Positions 12,013 through 24,769 of a stretch of 64,000 bases of DNA are shown here, in pieces. Each line of letters starts with the position of its first letter. Position 1 is the stretch's first letter. The stretch is taken from the NCBI GenBank assembly GCA_030765045.1, contig CM060962.1, forward strand, positions 168,927,259-168,991,258, read 5' to 3'. The notes beneath the pieces are model-generated. The model saw only the letters and a program-made list of their open reading frames with translations. It had not been told where the DNA came from and did not search any database. Both the position numbers and the translations under genes were made by a program. This DNA is from Tenodera sinensis (Eukaryota > Arthropoda > Insecta > Mantodea > Mantidae).

Positions 12013-12252
12013 AGTACCGCGCGGGATTGCTCAGGCGGTAACGTCTCCGGCCCGCATTCGGAAGATCGCGGGTTCGATCCCCGTGGCCGCACACTCTGAC
12101 ATGGGGTTTTCCGTGGTTTCGCCATGTCACTCATTCGCTCATTGGTGCTTGAAGAGCACACATGTTTGTGGACACTGGTGGAAAGACGGTATCCAAGCTA
12201 ACTCGCCGGAGCAGGAGATCCCGTGCCGACCTGGTGGAGTGCTTTAGTAGAC
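12013..12252 (+). mobile_element. SINE-A (tRNA-derived head), copy 1
   Basis: The head GCGGGATTGCTCAGGCGGTA (box A region) and GCGGGTTCGATCCCCG (box B) match heads at 33200 and 44571. The body here soon diverges from the other copies, so its 3' end is uncertain. It lies just upstream of the jockey-like element. Confidence 0.7.
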
Positions 12253-12477
12253 GTCGGTGGGCTGCACATGTGCTTCATTCGACGGTCTAATATATCTATA
12301 TATTATAGATTATATAGAGCGGTATAAAGAGCTACTACAGGTAACCCTTTTCTAACTACTTTCTTACTTTATTCTTTTTTCCTAGACTGGCCAACAGACT
12401 GACAACTAAACGTGACAGCGGGCTCACAAGTTCAAAGCCAAAGGTAGACGGCTTCTGGCATAAAACCTCGAGCCGAA

Positions 12478-14103
12478 ATGGCTCGCAAAGGCGTCGCCTT
12501 AGAGGAGGTCCGGACTGCTGTGAGCAGCCGGAGGGCAACCGCGCTGACGCCTGATGATGGACAACTTCCATCCACTTCATCTTCAACCAGATCCATATCT
12601 CCTGGAGCAGCGGAGCCTATTAGCAAGTGCACCAGGACAGATACTCAAAAGCGTAAGAGCTCTACTCCACGTCACTTACCCATGGCAGAACCAGAAAGCC
12701 TGGGTTTAAATGATCAATTACCCGACTCTGATTCCGAGTCTGATATGGAGCTGGGGGAGTTTACGGTTGTGGAAAACCGTAAACCGGCAAGAAAGACGCC
12801 ATTGCCAAACAATCTGATGCAACAAGCACAGAATGTTGAGTCATCCCTAACCAAAAAGGGGCCAAGACTTCCGCCAATCATAGCGGATGTATTCCCGAAC
12901 CACGTCCGGGTCATGCGCATATTGGCTAAACACCTCAAGGAAACCTTTGAGGCAAAACGCAAGCCAAAGAGCGTGCACATTCTAACTCACAGCTTGGTTG
13001 ATTTTGAAACCACCGAGTTGGTATTAAGGAAACTTAATATCACGTTCTACACATACTCACCACAATGCCCTCATATTAAACGTCGGGTTATCGGAGATCT
13101 CGACTCTGAATGCACCCCCGACGAGAACAAAACGGCACTTTATGAAGAGCATGGCATATCTGTCAACTCGGTGGCACAGCTTAAGAGAACTGTAAACTCC
13201 GAGGGGGAACTAACAAAATTCCTATGCCACTTTTCTTGGTAGTACTTGACAAAGTGAGTAACCAAGAAACACAGCCTATTGACACCGTGAGAAAACTAAT
13301 TTATACTGTCGTAAAAGTGGAACGCTACTACGGCAGAGAGGGACCAGTGCAGTGCTATAGATGCATGGGCTACAACCACTCCAGCATGATGTGTGAGCGT
13401 AAGCTTACATGTTTGTGGTGTGCTGGGAACCACTTGCTAGAGAACTGCACTACACCTAGGGACGAGTGCAAGTGTGCCAACTGCGACGGTACACACGTAA
13501 GTGTGTACAAAGGATGCTCTACAAGAAAAAAAATCATCGAGAGTCGCCGCAAGAGCCGTCCCGAAGATCAAGAGGTTCGCCCAGGGGTGTCCTTTGCCAC
13601 TGCCTTAAATAAGGCAGAGTCCATTCTGCGTAGAGTGGAAAAAGAAGCTGCTGCACAAGAGAATGCTTCCCCATCGAATGCTGTGTCACCACCTCCAGGT
13701 CCTATGGAAAAGGCGACAGTGTCTACACCCCCTGTACCAAAACCACGCAGGAAGAGGAGGAACAGAAAACAAAGGCCGAGCAAATCGGCCACAAGCTCCT
13801 GAAATAGCTACAGATGTACCTGTAGAGGTAGAGCCTATTCCCCGGAATAGGGATGTACCCACCACCCCAATTGTACCATTGCCTAACATGGCGACAACCT
13901 CCTCCACATTTGCGACCATATCGCAATGAGACCTAGAGGAATTTAACTCACTATCCTCGTGGTTTGGGGATTTAATAAACAAGACGCTTCCTGCACTTCG
14001 AAATTGTAAGATGCAGATGAATAACCCCAACTTGACCCCCATGCAGAAGCATTCCATCTTGCTTCAGAAATTGGAACAGCTCTATCCCAATTCCGCTCAA
14101 TAA
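12478..14103 (+). pseudogene. Jockey-like ORF1 (gag), one frameshift and one stop
   Basis: It starts MARKGVALEEV. The first 254 codons (to 13242) hold an acidic/Ser-rich N-terminus and a PRE_C2HC-like region. A one-base slip near 13225 moves the frame to PLFLVVLDKV, followed by CYRCMGYNHSSMMC (CX2CX4HX4C), CLWCAGNHLLENC (CX2CX3HX4C) and CANCDGTHVSVYKGC. A second frame change near 13790 leads to a basic/Pro-rich tail, with an in-frame TGA at 13927. The frame resumes to a final TAA at 14101-14103. Jockey ORF1 proteins bind element RNA to form the transposition particle. Confidence 0.9.
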
Positions 14104-16801
14104 TGGCCGGAAGACATGTCCGGAGACCATTCAGAGCTGCGATTTGGAGCGCCAACGGACTGCGGAGTCATTACCCAAACCTCACTGAGTTTGTTCAGTA
14201 TTTCGGAATCGACATTCTGATGGTCTGTGAAACTCATTTGGATGCTGCCACCAACTTCTCCCTCACTAATTACGTCACCCATCGGTCTGATAGGTTTGGT
14301 CGACAAGGGGGAGGTACAGCCATCTTCATTAAAAACCATATCACACATAAACCTTTCCCTCTTCCACCACTTCAGCATGTAGAAGCCTGTGCCATTAGGC
14401 TATCCTTAGGCGGTCTAGACACATTGCTGATTGTGGCATACGACCCCGCTGATCATCGCTTCTATGAAGCAGATTACACGGCTTTATTAAACCTCCACCC
14501 TGTGGTCTGCATTGCAGGTGACCTAAATGCAAAACATGCCTATTGGCATAGTCGTGCCACCAATGCGAAGGGGCGAGGACTACTCCGCCTTATAAGCGGT
14601 AACCCGAGCCTCATTGCGCATGGACCGAGAGAGCCCACTTTTCATACTGCCCGAGGGAGACCGGACGTGCTGGACATTATGGTCACTAAGAACTTACATT
14701 CCATATAGACCTCACGACAGTCAATGAACTGGATTCTGATCACGATCCAGTATTAACAGACTCTAATGTTAACATGCCAGCATTGGTAACTCCTGATTGG
14801 TCGTGAGAGGTAGACTGGGATGCAGCCGTCCTTGAACTGAACCAATCAGTGGATCCCAGACCGCGTATCGATTCTATCGAGTCGTTAGAATTAGCGGCCA
14901 CTGCATTCTCCCGACAAATATCAAATGTGATACGAGCGCACACTTCCCGCATTCCTTGCAATACTCCTAATCCCACAACCATCCAAAATGAACTCCGACT
15001 GTTGCTAAGAGCTAAGTCAACAGTTCGGAAACTTTGGCAGCGTTTCCGCCATCCCAGATTGCAGGCAATTTATCAGCGATTTAAGACCCTGGCTAGGCGC
15101 CTCTTACGCGCACATCACAAAGAGGCCTGGGAAAACACTATGAGTAACGTTAACCTCTCAGAAAAGAAGCCATGGCGGTTAATTAAATCCCTGAGAAGGG
15201 ACAAAACGCTATACCAGCATCCTATACATGGCATTCGCGGGAGACTATCTTTTGAACCGCAAGAGAAAGCCACTGATTTCGCGGACCATTTAGAGTCCCA
15301 ATTTGAGCCCCGAGAGGACATAGAAGACGAGGATTTTTCAGAACTAGTTGAGACAACGGTGGATTGCCTCTATGAGAACCCACCGCCACCGCACGAGGTG
15401 ACTCGCATACCAATTGTCACCCCAAGGCAAGTTTCCTCGCAAATTAGGTGTCTCAAACCCAACAAATCCCCTGGATATGATGGTGTTACCACACATATGT
15501 TACAACACCTACCTCGCAAAGCCATTATCCACTTGACGAGGATTTACAATGCTTGCCTGCATCTTCGACATTTCCCTACTGTTTGGAAGGAAGCGAGGAT
15601 GATTTGCATATTAAAACCAGGCAAGGATCCCATGTTTTCATCACGTTACCGATCTATTAGTCTACTCCCAATCATTTCCAAAATTTTTTAAAAACTTCTA
15701 TTGTCCCGCCTAACTCCTCTATTTGAAGAAAGGCAGCTCATTCCGGATCATCAGTTTGGGTTCCGTCAAGGTCATTCCACTACCTTACATCTCCTGCGTC
15801 TGGTTGAGAAGGCTGCCCTGGGTTTCCAGGAAAACTTCAAAACTGTCGCAGCACTTTTGGATGTGGATAAGGTCTTTGCAACAACATGGCACCAGGGCCT
15901 ACTGCACAAACTCAGACATACAGATCTCCCCTCATAGCCTGTCCCTCATAGCCAGCTTCCTTCGGGACCGCACTTTCAGGGTGCGAGTGGAGGGCAAGTT
16001 ATCAACTATCAGACCAATAGCGGCTGGAGTCCCGGAAGGCAGTGTTCTGTCGCCACTGCTCTTTGATGCATACATGTCTGACTTCCCTGTTGAAGCCAGC
16101 ACTGTTACGTGCCAATATGCCGATGATGTCCTCATACTGGCCCGTAACAAAAATCTACGTTACTGCCTTCCCCATTACAAAGACACCTCGACGCCATCGA
16201 CAGATGGAGTGAAAAGTGGAGGATGGGGATCAGTCCACAGAAAAGCTCTGCTTTTCTGTTAGGTGAAATTCGCACCTGTAGGCCAGATAGGGACCTGACA
16301 CTTGGTCACAGGAGAATCCCTTGGGTCAACACTGCCAAGTACCTTGGTGTACAACTTGACCGAGGACTTACCTTCACCAAGCATGTCACAGCTAAAGCTG
16401 CCCAGGGCCACGGAGCTCTAGGAAAGCTGTATCCCATCTTAAGATCCACAATGCCTACACGTCTAAAATTACGCTTGTATCGTGCGATCATCCCTCCCCT
16501 GATCCTGTATGGATGCGAGGCATGGGGATTCGTGGCTCAAACCACCATCCGCAGACTGCAAGTCGTGCAGAACAGGGCCCTTAGGATGATCTACGATACT
16601 GACCGTAGATTTTCTTCCCATATCCTCCATACTCATTCTGGTATTCTATACATTGTGGATGTTGTGCGTGAAAGAGCCCGCTCAATATATGCTAAACTTA
16701 CGCCACACCCTAACCAGCTGGTAAATACCCTGGGTCAATATAATCACCATCTTCCCAGGAGGCGCAAAAGCTATCGCTTACGCAAGGATGTCTTGGGTTA
16801 A
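14103..16801 (+). pseudogene. Jockey-like ORF2 (endonuclease plus reverse transcriptase), several breaks
   Basis: The ATG at 14103 shares its A with the ORF1 stop. The endonuclease part includes IWSANGLRSH, VCETHL, AGDLNAKH and, after a frameshift near 14703, SDHDPV with the catalytic His. A TGA lies at 14804. RT motifs: NKSPGYDGV, IPDHQFGFRQGHST, LLDVDKVFATTWH (family form KAFDTVWH, so the second acidic residue is lost), AGVPEGSVLSP and QYADDVLIL (YADD at 16116-16127). TAA at 15689, a frame change near 15930 and another near 16180-16260 complete the damage. The C-terminal domain ends at TAA 16799-16801. Confidence 0.92.
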
Positions 16802-17129
16802 TTAGCTTCGCTGCTTCCTCATTACACCAAACATTCCACTGCATTCGGTTTCTCGCTATTTGACACTGCTTGACTTGCTGGTTACACAAGCTGACCTGCT
16901 AAGTGTGCAGAGACGGGCACTGGGTGCACCAGGATGGTTAGACATTCTAACTTGCACTCATATCCCAAGTCTATAGCAAGAGAGTTACCAATCATCACCA
17001 TTGGCTGACACTGACAAATAGCTTGTGTAAATTGACTACATCTCTTATACCTCACGGGTAAATCCATACTAAATGGATAGGTACCGTGGGCATACATCCC
17101 GCCCGGGTAAACCCGAGCGACCTGATTTG

Positions 17130-17627
17130 GCTCTTGGCTCTTGGCCATGTCACTTAGAAGAATCCTGGGGTGCATTATTTCATACCACGGTTTCCTTTCC
17201 ATCATTTCCCTTCATTCCATTTCCTTATCATCTTTTAGGTGTACTTTAAGGCGTGTAGTGTTGACAGTGCCGGGCAGATGGCGTGGTTGATTGCGCATGG
17301 TAACTACTGTTCTCTGCGCTATGTGGCGTTTGGCCGACCCTTGTACTCCATCGTGGGGTGGGGGGTAGGGGGGGGGACGCTCAGTGCGACAGCGGATCCG
17401 CAGTGTTATAGCTGCTCGGCGGGGCCTGGCGCCGGGATGAAGAAATTTCAGCACTAGTTAGGGACTTCCGCGCGTCTCTGTAGCCTACCTAGCTGTGAGC
17501 CTGTGTGGCACCTTTGGTTCCCTCATTTCATTCTTGCCTCCTGGGGTTGGTAGCCACAATAGATCTGTATAGGTCGAAGTGAGCGAGGTGTTCCCCTTCT
17601 GTCTGTACCTTTTACCCTTCATCTTTT
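17130..17627 (+). mobile_element. SINE-A body and 3' half
   Basis: It contains GGCCATGTCACTTAGAAGAA and GGGGTGCATTA, as in the copy at 44571. It then has the 3' block GTTAGGGACTTCCGCG, GGTAGCCACAATAGATCTG and TCTGTACCTTTTACCC, shared with 18308 (reversed), 46425 (reversed) and 58715 (reversed). A degraded head may lie at 17090-17125. It follows the jockey-like element directly. Confidence 0.7.
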
Positions 17628-18307
17628 TAGTAATACGAGTGAAATTTCCAGCTGCTATGAAATTTGGAGTTCTATGCACAAATCCTGGAGCTTCCTTTTT
17701 TCAGGTCAGCTCTTTGGACACTGAATTTCTTTTAATCTCATCTGCAATTACTGCTTGTTTCGTAGGAAAGTTTGCATAGTATTTGGCATTTAATTATCGT
17801 TTGTGTTAAGAATAAATCTTCGTGTAGTAATGGTAAACGCTTTCTCCCCTTTATAAATATTCCTTGAGTCTGCGGTACTATTGAAACATTTTATAATGAA
17901 AAATCGTTAATTTGCTGTTCTGTTTAACAAATAACTTCTGGCGCAAAGATTTGGTCGTGAACAAAGAGAAGTGTATTGGTTTCTTCCAAGAATAAAGGGA
18001 ATTTATAAACGAAGTAAGAGGAAGCAGTAAGAAGAAAGGGGAGCAACAAAAGAAGCACTTTTTGCATGGCAACAGGATAAATAACAGTTTCTTTTTCCTT
18101 GTTTGTGACGAACGTGAAAGATGTAAGAAATATGTGAAACGTTTATTGTGAATAAAATTTTTATAACAGCTTGGGGGGAAATATTGGTTACATGGAAGTG
18201 AAATAAAGCTAGAAAACGAATAATGCATGAGGCATTTCAAAACTTATATGTTCAGAATAACAAACTAAAGGTAAACATTATTTTAAACATCGTAAATTTC
18301 TTATCTA
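17628..18307. other. No feature recognised
   Basis: AT-rich; minus-strand frames are low-complexity Phe/Ser-rich. Nothing supported. Confidence 0.4.
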
Positions 18308-18482
18308 AACTAAAGGGTATAGAGTACAGACATAGAGGGGACACATCGCTCACTTGGACCTACACAAATCTATTGGGGCTACCAACCCCCAGGGGGCAGG
18401 GATGAAATGAGGGAACCGAAGATGCTACACAGGGTTGCAGCTAGACAGTCCACAGAGACGCGCAGAAGTCCCAAGAAAGAGT
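18308..18482 (-). mobile_element. SINE-A 3' fragment
   Basis: Reverse orientation of the block at 17459-17627 (AGGGTATAGAGTACAGACAT ... CAGAGACGCGCAGAAGTCCC). It is 5'-truncated. Confidence 0.7.
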
Positions 18483-18712
18483 CCTAAAATTAAAGTTTCT
18501 GAAGGCACGAGTATTCCATTTTCAGCACAAGACTTGGGATTTGAGCGCCACACAAAACAACACCAAATTGTCCTTCATTAGTTTTACATGAAAAACAAAT
18601 TTTGAAAATGATGTAAGAAATACGAGGAATATCGTTTCAGAACGCGGTAGTTCCGCAAATAACAATTTTACAGGAAAGCCCCAAATGTAATAACTCTTAA
18701 AGTAAACAATAC

Positions 18713-19100
18713 TTGCTTTTTCTTTACCTGTTTACCCTCCCGTTATGTAGGACTTACACCCCTTAGGACTTACAAGGCAGTGCCTTGGGTCAGACGCCTG
18801 TCGGGGAGCACAGGAACCTATGGACCGGACAGAGTGAAGACCTGGGAGCGCGTGGTCAGCCAAGCACCAGGTATGAGAGTGAGGAAGAAGATGATATGAA
18901 ATGCAGGCGAAATGGATGAATGGAACGGTGATGGTGGAGCAATTGGTGGAATGAGTGGTGGGGAAAGCCGGAGAAGTCGGAGAAAACCCGCCCAGACGCT
19001 GCTTCGGCTACCACGAATACCACATGCGGGTCCTGGGGATCGAACCCAGGCCGCCTAGGTGGTAGGCGAACGATCTAACTACTCGGCCACGGCACCGCTT
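18713..19100 (-). mobile_element. SINE-B, long form, with exact 13-bp TSD
   Basis: Flanked by the direct repeat AAGTAAACAATAC at 18700-18712 and 19101-19113. On the minus strand the head has box A GGCCGAGTAGTTAG and box B GGGTTCGATCCCC, and the body ends near 18725. The TSD fixes the full length of this form at 388 bp. Insertion by LINE-type target-primed reverse transcription is implied. Confidence 0.92.
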
Positions 19101-19113
19101 AAGTAAACAATAC

Positions 19114-20040
19114 GTTTCAAATGTAATTTTATCTTTCTACTTCAAAAATGAACGTGTAACATGAAGATGAATGCCCAGAATCTCAGCCTTAATGCAAAGC
19201 ACGGGTTCAAAGATGAAATATTCTAGACTTACCTTGTTTCGCACTGAATAAGCGCTCACAAAGCTTTTTGAAACGTTCTTCCATATAAACAATGTTAACT
19301 TCAGCAAAGTGTTTTGTTACAGCTTTTTACCTCTTACGTTGCATTGTAATTTATGGTTACCCATCTTTCTGTTCTTAAAATGTTGTCAATTTCACTATAA
19401 CTTTGTCAACTGTTTGAAACAATACACATTTGAAACCAGTCAATGTATTGCATTTGTCTCAGTTTATCTTTTATTAAGGTTGACACACATGAACCTAGAA
19501 TAATGCGCTGTTGTTTATTCCTCTCGTTTTGAATTTTTACACCGTGCTTCAAAAGCAACTTATTTTTTCTTTCCCGGGACAATACATATTACGCAAAAGA
19601 GCATCACTGATGCATTTCATTACCGCAGCAAACAAAGCGATTATGATAATACTTTCAATAATATCACTAATCAATTACGTTTATTGGAGACCCAAGAACC
19701 ACACGATATAATGTTGTAACAACACTGGCGCTGCTTACAGTTCAACTACCTTGTACACAGTAATTTTGAACTCCACAGTGCGACTGCGCGCTCAAGGACA
19801 AGGACATTCTCCTTAGTTAACAACAGTGGCCATTTCAGTTCCTGCACTTAGATTGGTGGTGAAGGAAAGTGGCATGCTTTGTTGATGGTGCAACATGGTT
19901 TTCGTATGAAAAAAATGTGGATGTAAAAAGTAATGAAGTGGGTATTACCGCCGTCAAAAATGCTGAACTGTTGTTCTAAACAAATTATTCCAATTACTTT
20001 ACTTTTACGTGATATAGTTACTGTAAGAACTTAGAGGGCG
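19114..20040. other. No feature recognised
   Basis: No coding or repeat signal beyond AT-rich composition. Confidence 0.4.
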
Positions 20041-20076
20041 GAACAGGCCGTAGATGCCTATACCTTGAAGTGCAGA

Positions 20077-20153
20077 AAAAGAAGAAGAAGAAGAAGAAGA
20101 AGAAGAAGAAGAAGAAGGAGGAGGAGGAGGAGGAGGAGGAGGAGGAGGAGGAG
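20077..20153 (+). repeat. (GAA)n then (GGA)n microsatellite
   Basis: About 13 GAA units followed by about 12 GGA units. The flank CGGAACAGGCCGTAGATGCC resembles the end of a degraded LINE, so this may be another retroelement tail; that link is weak. The Lys/Glu-rich frame through it is an artefact. Confidence 0.85.
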
Positions 20154-22775
20154 AACAAAATCAGGCAGACGATTTTAGGAGACACGATGCAAAACATACA
20201 CAGAAAAAAGGAGTTAAAGCATTTAAAGGAACAGAACACTGAGCAAATGCAATAATGTAAACATAGCTATTATTTATGTAGTCATAGGCGTACTTTGGTT
20301 AGTTACGATTATGTGGAAATTTCAATTTTAATTAAATGAAACCAGTAATGGACTTACAAAAAAACACAAAGGGAAAGCCTGTCACATTTCTTTCATACCA
20401 CCCAAACCCTCAAGCATAAAGACGTCATGAATTTCCGAAACAATATATTGTATTTTCTTTTTCTTTGCTTAGAGGAATCGGGTGCTAAGACAACAAAAAT
20501 TGCTACAACGTTTCACTCTGTATGCTATTTGTGGAATAAAGCCTTAAGTCATGGACATATCCATAACCCTTTTATTCTGTATTATATGAGTTTATGCGGA
20601 AGTGCATAACTCGTAACACGGTGCAACGAAAATTGCTTACCATAGTAACTCTGTAGTACACCAACCTAAGATTATATCAAACGGTTCATCATTAGCGTTC
20701 TTATGTCAGTCATAAGGTCATCATCACAGAAACTATGACACATAACCGCCAGTAGTCATCTCACCAACTAGGTGTCCCCTCTGTATTTGTACCCTTTACC
20801 CTTTTTACTCTTTACGGGCTGGATGGAAAAACAGTTTTGGAGTTACGCGGAGGAAAAAGGTTGGATAACATTGGGATACTCCGTCTTGAAATTGCTGTTG
20901 GCTTAGAAAATTTGTTAACGGAGAAGCAACTTCAATAGCTCCACGACCTGCTTGATTTTCAGTCCAGCAATGCTCTTGACTTATTCTCTGTACCGCTGAT
21001 GCATAGAGTATAACATGATAATTGGCTTCGGCTATAGCAAGCTTAGGCAACGGTTGTACCTGCTGCAAATTAAAGCATAGACGCGTGGTAGTTGAATCTT
21101 TTCTTTCTCATTATTTTGTGGAATGTTTTTGCTTTCAGTTTATGCTCAGTGAGTTCAGCCTATGACTCGTGCTTTCTCTGGGAAGTTTCCGAGACTTGCA
21201 GTCCATTTTTTATCCTACAGTAATAACTGCAAACAACTGGTTGATTAGAACCAAAGCTAAATGTATTATTAAAATACTGTGGGAAACCACTTCTTTACTT
21301 TTGGTGATGCGGCCACACTGTTCAAATTTAACTTTGAAGGAAGGTAGAACCACTTGCTTTTTTGCTGGTTTATTTTGGGGGTGGGCCTTGAATAACGACT
21401 TTCTTTAGCTTTAAGCTTGGATAAGAAGCTGGGCATACTGTTTGACTTTTCAGTTACTTCCCCTTCTTTCCATTATTGACTTACCTGCTGTTAAAAGAAC
21501 CTCTATGCTGTTTACTCTTGTTGTGCCAACACTAAAAGGACCTCGAAAGCACTTAGAACAAAACGGAATAGTTTCGCTGTTTACTCTAAATTGATATTTA
21601 AGAACCATTACGTTTATCTCATCTAATTTTCTTGGTCTGAGCCTTGGGAGATGTTACAGACATCATTGATACCATTGTGATTTGTTCCTGTAGTTACATT
21701 CTAATTTTCTTGTTCTGATGAGATAATGGGCAGAAATGGTACTGCATTTAAATCCACCTTCTCTGTGTGTACATGGAGGCTCGAACTCCCACATGTTAGG
21801 ATCTTTATTAGAATATCTGAAACACACAAACAAATGATGCGGTAAGAACTATACTAACCTCAAAGTAGTATTGAGTACATTGCAGTATAGTTCGGTCGAA
21901 AGCAGAGATAACTTTACAATCAAGGTGCATAAATGGTAAGTTGTCCATGAGAACAAACCGAAGAAAAAAATTGGAACATCATGCACAGAGAAAGAAAGCC
22001 CACAGTATAAGAATGAAACAATTATGGACTCAAATCAGAGCTAAGAAACTTCTCTAAGTATTTTCCGTAGTCCTACATGGGCTCATTTGCGCTAAAAAAT
22101 AATAGTAGGTTTTATTTTTGTCATCACTAATATATCAACAGTAAATATAAACATCTAAACGCAATTTTCAGTTCAACACAGTTCATTATATGGAGGAGAT
22201 AGTGATAAAATTGTGGTGTATGTAATTTCTAATCTTGGTATATTACTAATAGAAGCTAACGTATCTATATTTTCTCCGGAGATTCTTCTGTGATCCTCTC
22301 TCTCTCTCTCTTTCTCTCACACCAACTCTATCTCTGTTCCTTTGGTTCTCCTGTCCCTCTTTGCACACTAGGTATAGCTATATGACTTTTTGAAATCCGG
22401 TATCCGGAGTTCCTTTTAATGAGATGTTAATAAAATAAAATAAAGGCTGATAGTACACATACCATTTTAATCCTTTCATTTATGCTCGCGCTTTTAATTA
22501 CTCTGTTTTTGCAGGTCACTCTTACTATACAAACAAGTTCATGTTATTCACTTAGTTGGCTTTTTAAATATATTTACAGACTTGATTTACTGTGGAGAAC
22601 ACCTCATTCACTTTTGTACATATTTACATTTCCAGACTTACTGAACTGTAATAAAATGTCTACTAGTTGATATCCAAGTAGGGTCACTACTCAACCGAGT
22701 ACTTCAACATGTTTCTTGGGCATTTATTGCGATCATAAAGTAATAAAGTATTCAGAATAATAATGTGTTGTCAGA
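20154..22775. other. Mostly featureless; SINE-A 3' snippet at 20766-20808, (CT)n at 22294-22318
   Basis: The snippet GTGTCCCCTCTGTATTTGTA then CCCTTTACCC matches the last about 40 bp of SINE-A. Nothing else in these 2.6 kb could be named; the open frames are short and lack domains. Confidence 0.4.
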
Positions 22776-22978
22776 CCCCGTAATTCAGTCGGTAGAGCAT
22801 CTGCCTGCTGTGCAAGGAGTCCCGAGTTCGATTCCCGGCAGCGGGGTAGGAAATTTTCTTCAATCAGGATTCTTCTTTATCCACCCTAGACGGGCCCTAA
22901 TGACCTAGTTGTCGACGGGCCCTTAAACAAAGCTCACTCACTCCACCCTACAGTCTGGAAGTATGAATGAGAGTGCGA

Positions 22979-23067
<89 letters not shown>

Positions 23068-23155
23068 AATTTAAAGCTTAAAATCCCAAAAGGCCAAAAA
23101 CCCACTCTTAACACTGTTAACACTGTTAAACGAGTACCACCATTGCCAATAGACA
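22776..23155 (+). mobile_element. SINE-D, copy 2, with nested micro-element and (TG)42
   Basis: Head: ACCCCGT...GCGGGGT ends pair, box A TCAGTCGGTAGAGCA, box B GAGTTCGATTCCCGG. The body continues as in the 7909 copy, interrupted at 22889-22942 by the micro-element. At the position where the other copy has GTGTGTG it carries an uninterrupted (GT)n, 22981-23064, about 42 units. The anticodon arm does not fold, so it is not a tRNA gene. Confidence 0.85.
22889..22942 (+). mobile_element. GGGCCC/CACT micro-element, copy 1 (54 bp)
   Basis: Core GGGCCCTAATGACCTAGTTG then TCGACGGGCCCTTAAAC, ending CTCACTCACT. Flanked by CCACCCTA at 22881-22888 and 22943-22950. SINE-D at 7909 lacks the insertion at the homologous point and so acts as an empty site. 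No pol III boxes and no coding capacity. Confidence 0.8.
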
Positions 23156-23210
23156 ATATGTTCCATAGGAAAGGCCGAGATACGACTTTTGGAGTTAAAG
23201 ACGGGATATA

Positions 23211-24139
23211 AATGGAGCAATTAAATGTTAATCAGGCAAATATATGTACATGAAGAGCTAACGAAACATTACAATGACTGTACAAGTATTCGTCATAGAA
23301 TGCGACAGAACTATTATGCTTATAATAATTTTTGCAACGCTATTTTTATAAAAGGATGGTACGAGTAATAATAAAATGAATGTTTCTTTTTTTAAGCTTT
23401 AGGCCCAATTACAGTCTCTCCCCTTTAGAAAAAGTAATCATTAGCCTATTACAGCCTATTCTCTGTGACCTATTCCTTAATATAGTGTGTGCATTCCAAT
23501 AATTATAACAATAAAGCGATCATTTTTGAGCGAACGAGTACTACAAAAATACACTTAAAGGTGTCAAACACTTGTTTTCTTTTCTTCCCTATTCTTATTT
23601 TTTATCTTTCTTCCTTTAAGCATAAAATATACACATAGTTATATTTTACGAATCTCGAAAAGATTTTGTTATGGCTTTTCTATACATGAGTCTTACCTTG
23701 GAGGGTCTTCATATCATTTCTGAACCCTTTTCTTTCTTCCTTCTTTCTTTTTATCGTTTTTATTTTCTTGATCTTTCAATTTTAGCTTTGTATGTAAAAC
23801 GAAAGATGTATAGATGCTCATAGCTTAAATGATGATTAATTTTAAATAGCACACTGAATTAAATGTATCTGCGTTTTGTCTTCACTCAATACTAAACTGT
23901 ATAAAAATTACATTATATGCGAACTTTCTCACGCCATTATGCTATGATGCCTCCGAATAAGAAGGCATACTTAGGGTTATCGGAATTAAAATAAAGTGAA
24001 ATATTATTTTAATTGCATCTTTGTTGTAAAATGAATAGTTTCTGCACAATTTTCAATTTACGTTTGCTCACAATCGTAAATTTCAGCAAAGCAGTGGCTG
24101 TCCTCTCACCTCGTGGCGCGCAACCTTGATCTTTTATGA
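23211..24139. other. No feature recognised
   Basis: AT-rich and pyrimidine-rich; nothing supported. Confidence 0.4.
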
Positions 24140-24486
24140 ACTGACATTCCCAGGGCCTAACAAGCCTGTGCCTAGGGTTAGATGCCTGTCGGGGAGCAGA
24201 CGAATGTATGGACAGGGCAGAGTAAAGATCTGGAAGTGGGTGGTCAGCCAAGCACCAGGTATGATAGTGAGGAAGAGGATGATATGAAATGCAAGCAAAC
24301 TGGACGAATGGAAAGGTGATGATGCAGCAGTTGGTGGAATGAGTGACAGGAGAGACCGGAGAATCCAGAGAAAACCTGCCCAGACGTCGCTTCGTCCACC
24401 ACGAATACCACATGTGGGTCCCTGGAATCTAACCCGGGCCTCCTTGGTGAGAGGCGGACGGTCTAACTGCTCGGCCGCAGCACCGC
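24140..24486 (-). mobile_element. SINE-B, long form (3' end shortened)
   Basis: The minus-strand head at 24425-24486 has a box B-like GGGTTAGATTCCAGG, so the promoter is damaged. The body matches 18713-19100 (CCAAGCACCAGGTATGA, GAGAAAACCTGCCCAGACG). The distal block beyond ACTTACACC is missing. Confidence 0.8.
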
Positions 24487-24769
24487 CATAAATAAATAAA
24501 ATAAATATTGCTTAACGAAATCAATTTGCAACCGTTACTAAAATAAGTAAACAATTAAGCAAGCTCATACTATAACTAAGCAGTTTCAAGTGTGCGAAGT
24601 ACAGAGTGTTTAAATTCAGTGGCTTAAACAGGAACTCTGTCTTTAAAATATCCTGTATATGCTTATAAATTTGTTTATGATCAATATGTCCCTTATATTT
24701 TACCCGTATTTCACTTGTGTATATTTCCCTTAACACTAGCAATGCCAAGCCTTATTCCAGAATAATTTA

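Larger units (their letters stand above)
12478..16801 (+). mobile_element. Jockey-clade non-LTR retrotransposon, nearly full length, inactive
   Basis: Two cistrons in the jockey order: gag-like ORF1 with three zinc knuckles, then ORF2 with an apurinic-type endonuclease followed by reverse transcriptase. GC content is visibly higher than the surroundings. Only the coding span is given: I could not find a poly(A) tail or flanking TSD, and the region after about 17060 is SINE sequence, so the 3' end may be truncated or overrun. Confidence 0.93.

Noticed and set aside
12714..14378. Minus-strand frames opposite the jockey-like gag and pol
   Set aside because: Antisense shadows; the plus strand carries the zinc knuckles and the endonuclease motifs.
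20070..20255. Lys/Glu-rich 61-codon frame
   Set aside because: Read-through of (GAA)n(GGA)n.
22776..22850. tRNA gene candidates at SINE heads (8068, 8301, 12021, 22776, 29191, 33196, 36236, 36877, 44571)
   Set aside because: Box A and B are present, but anticodon arms do not fold, most acceptor stems do not pair, and each is followed by a repeated SINE body.
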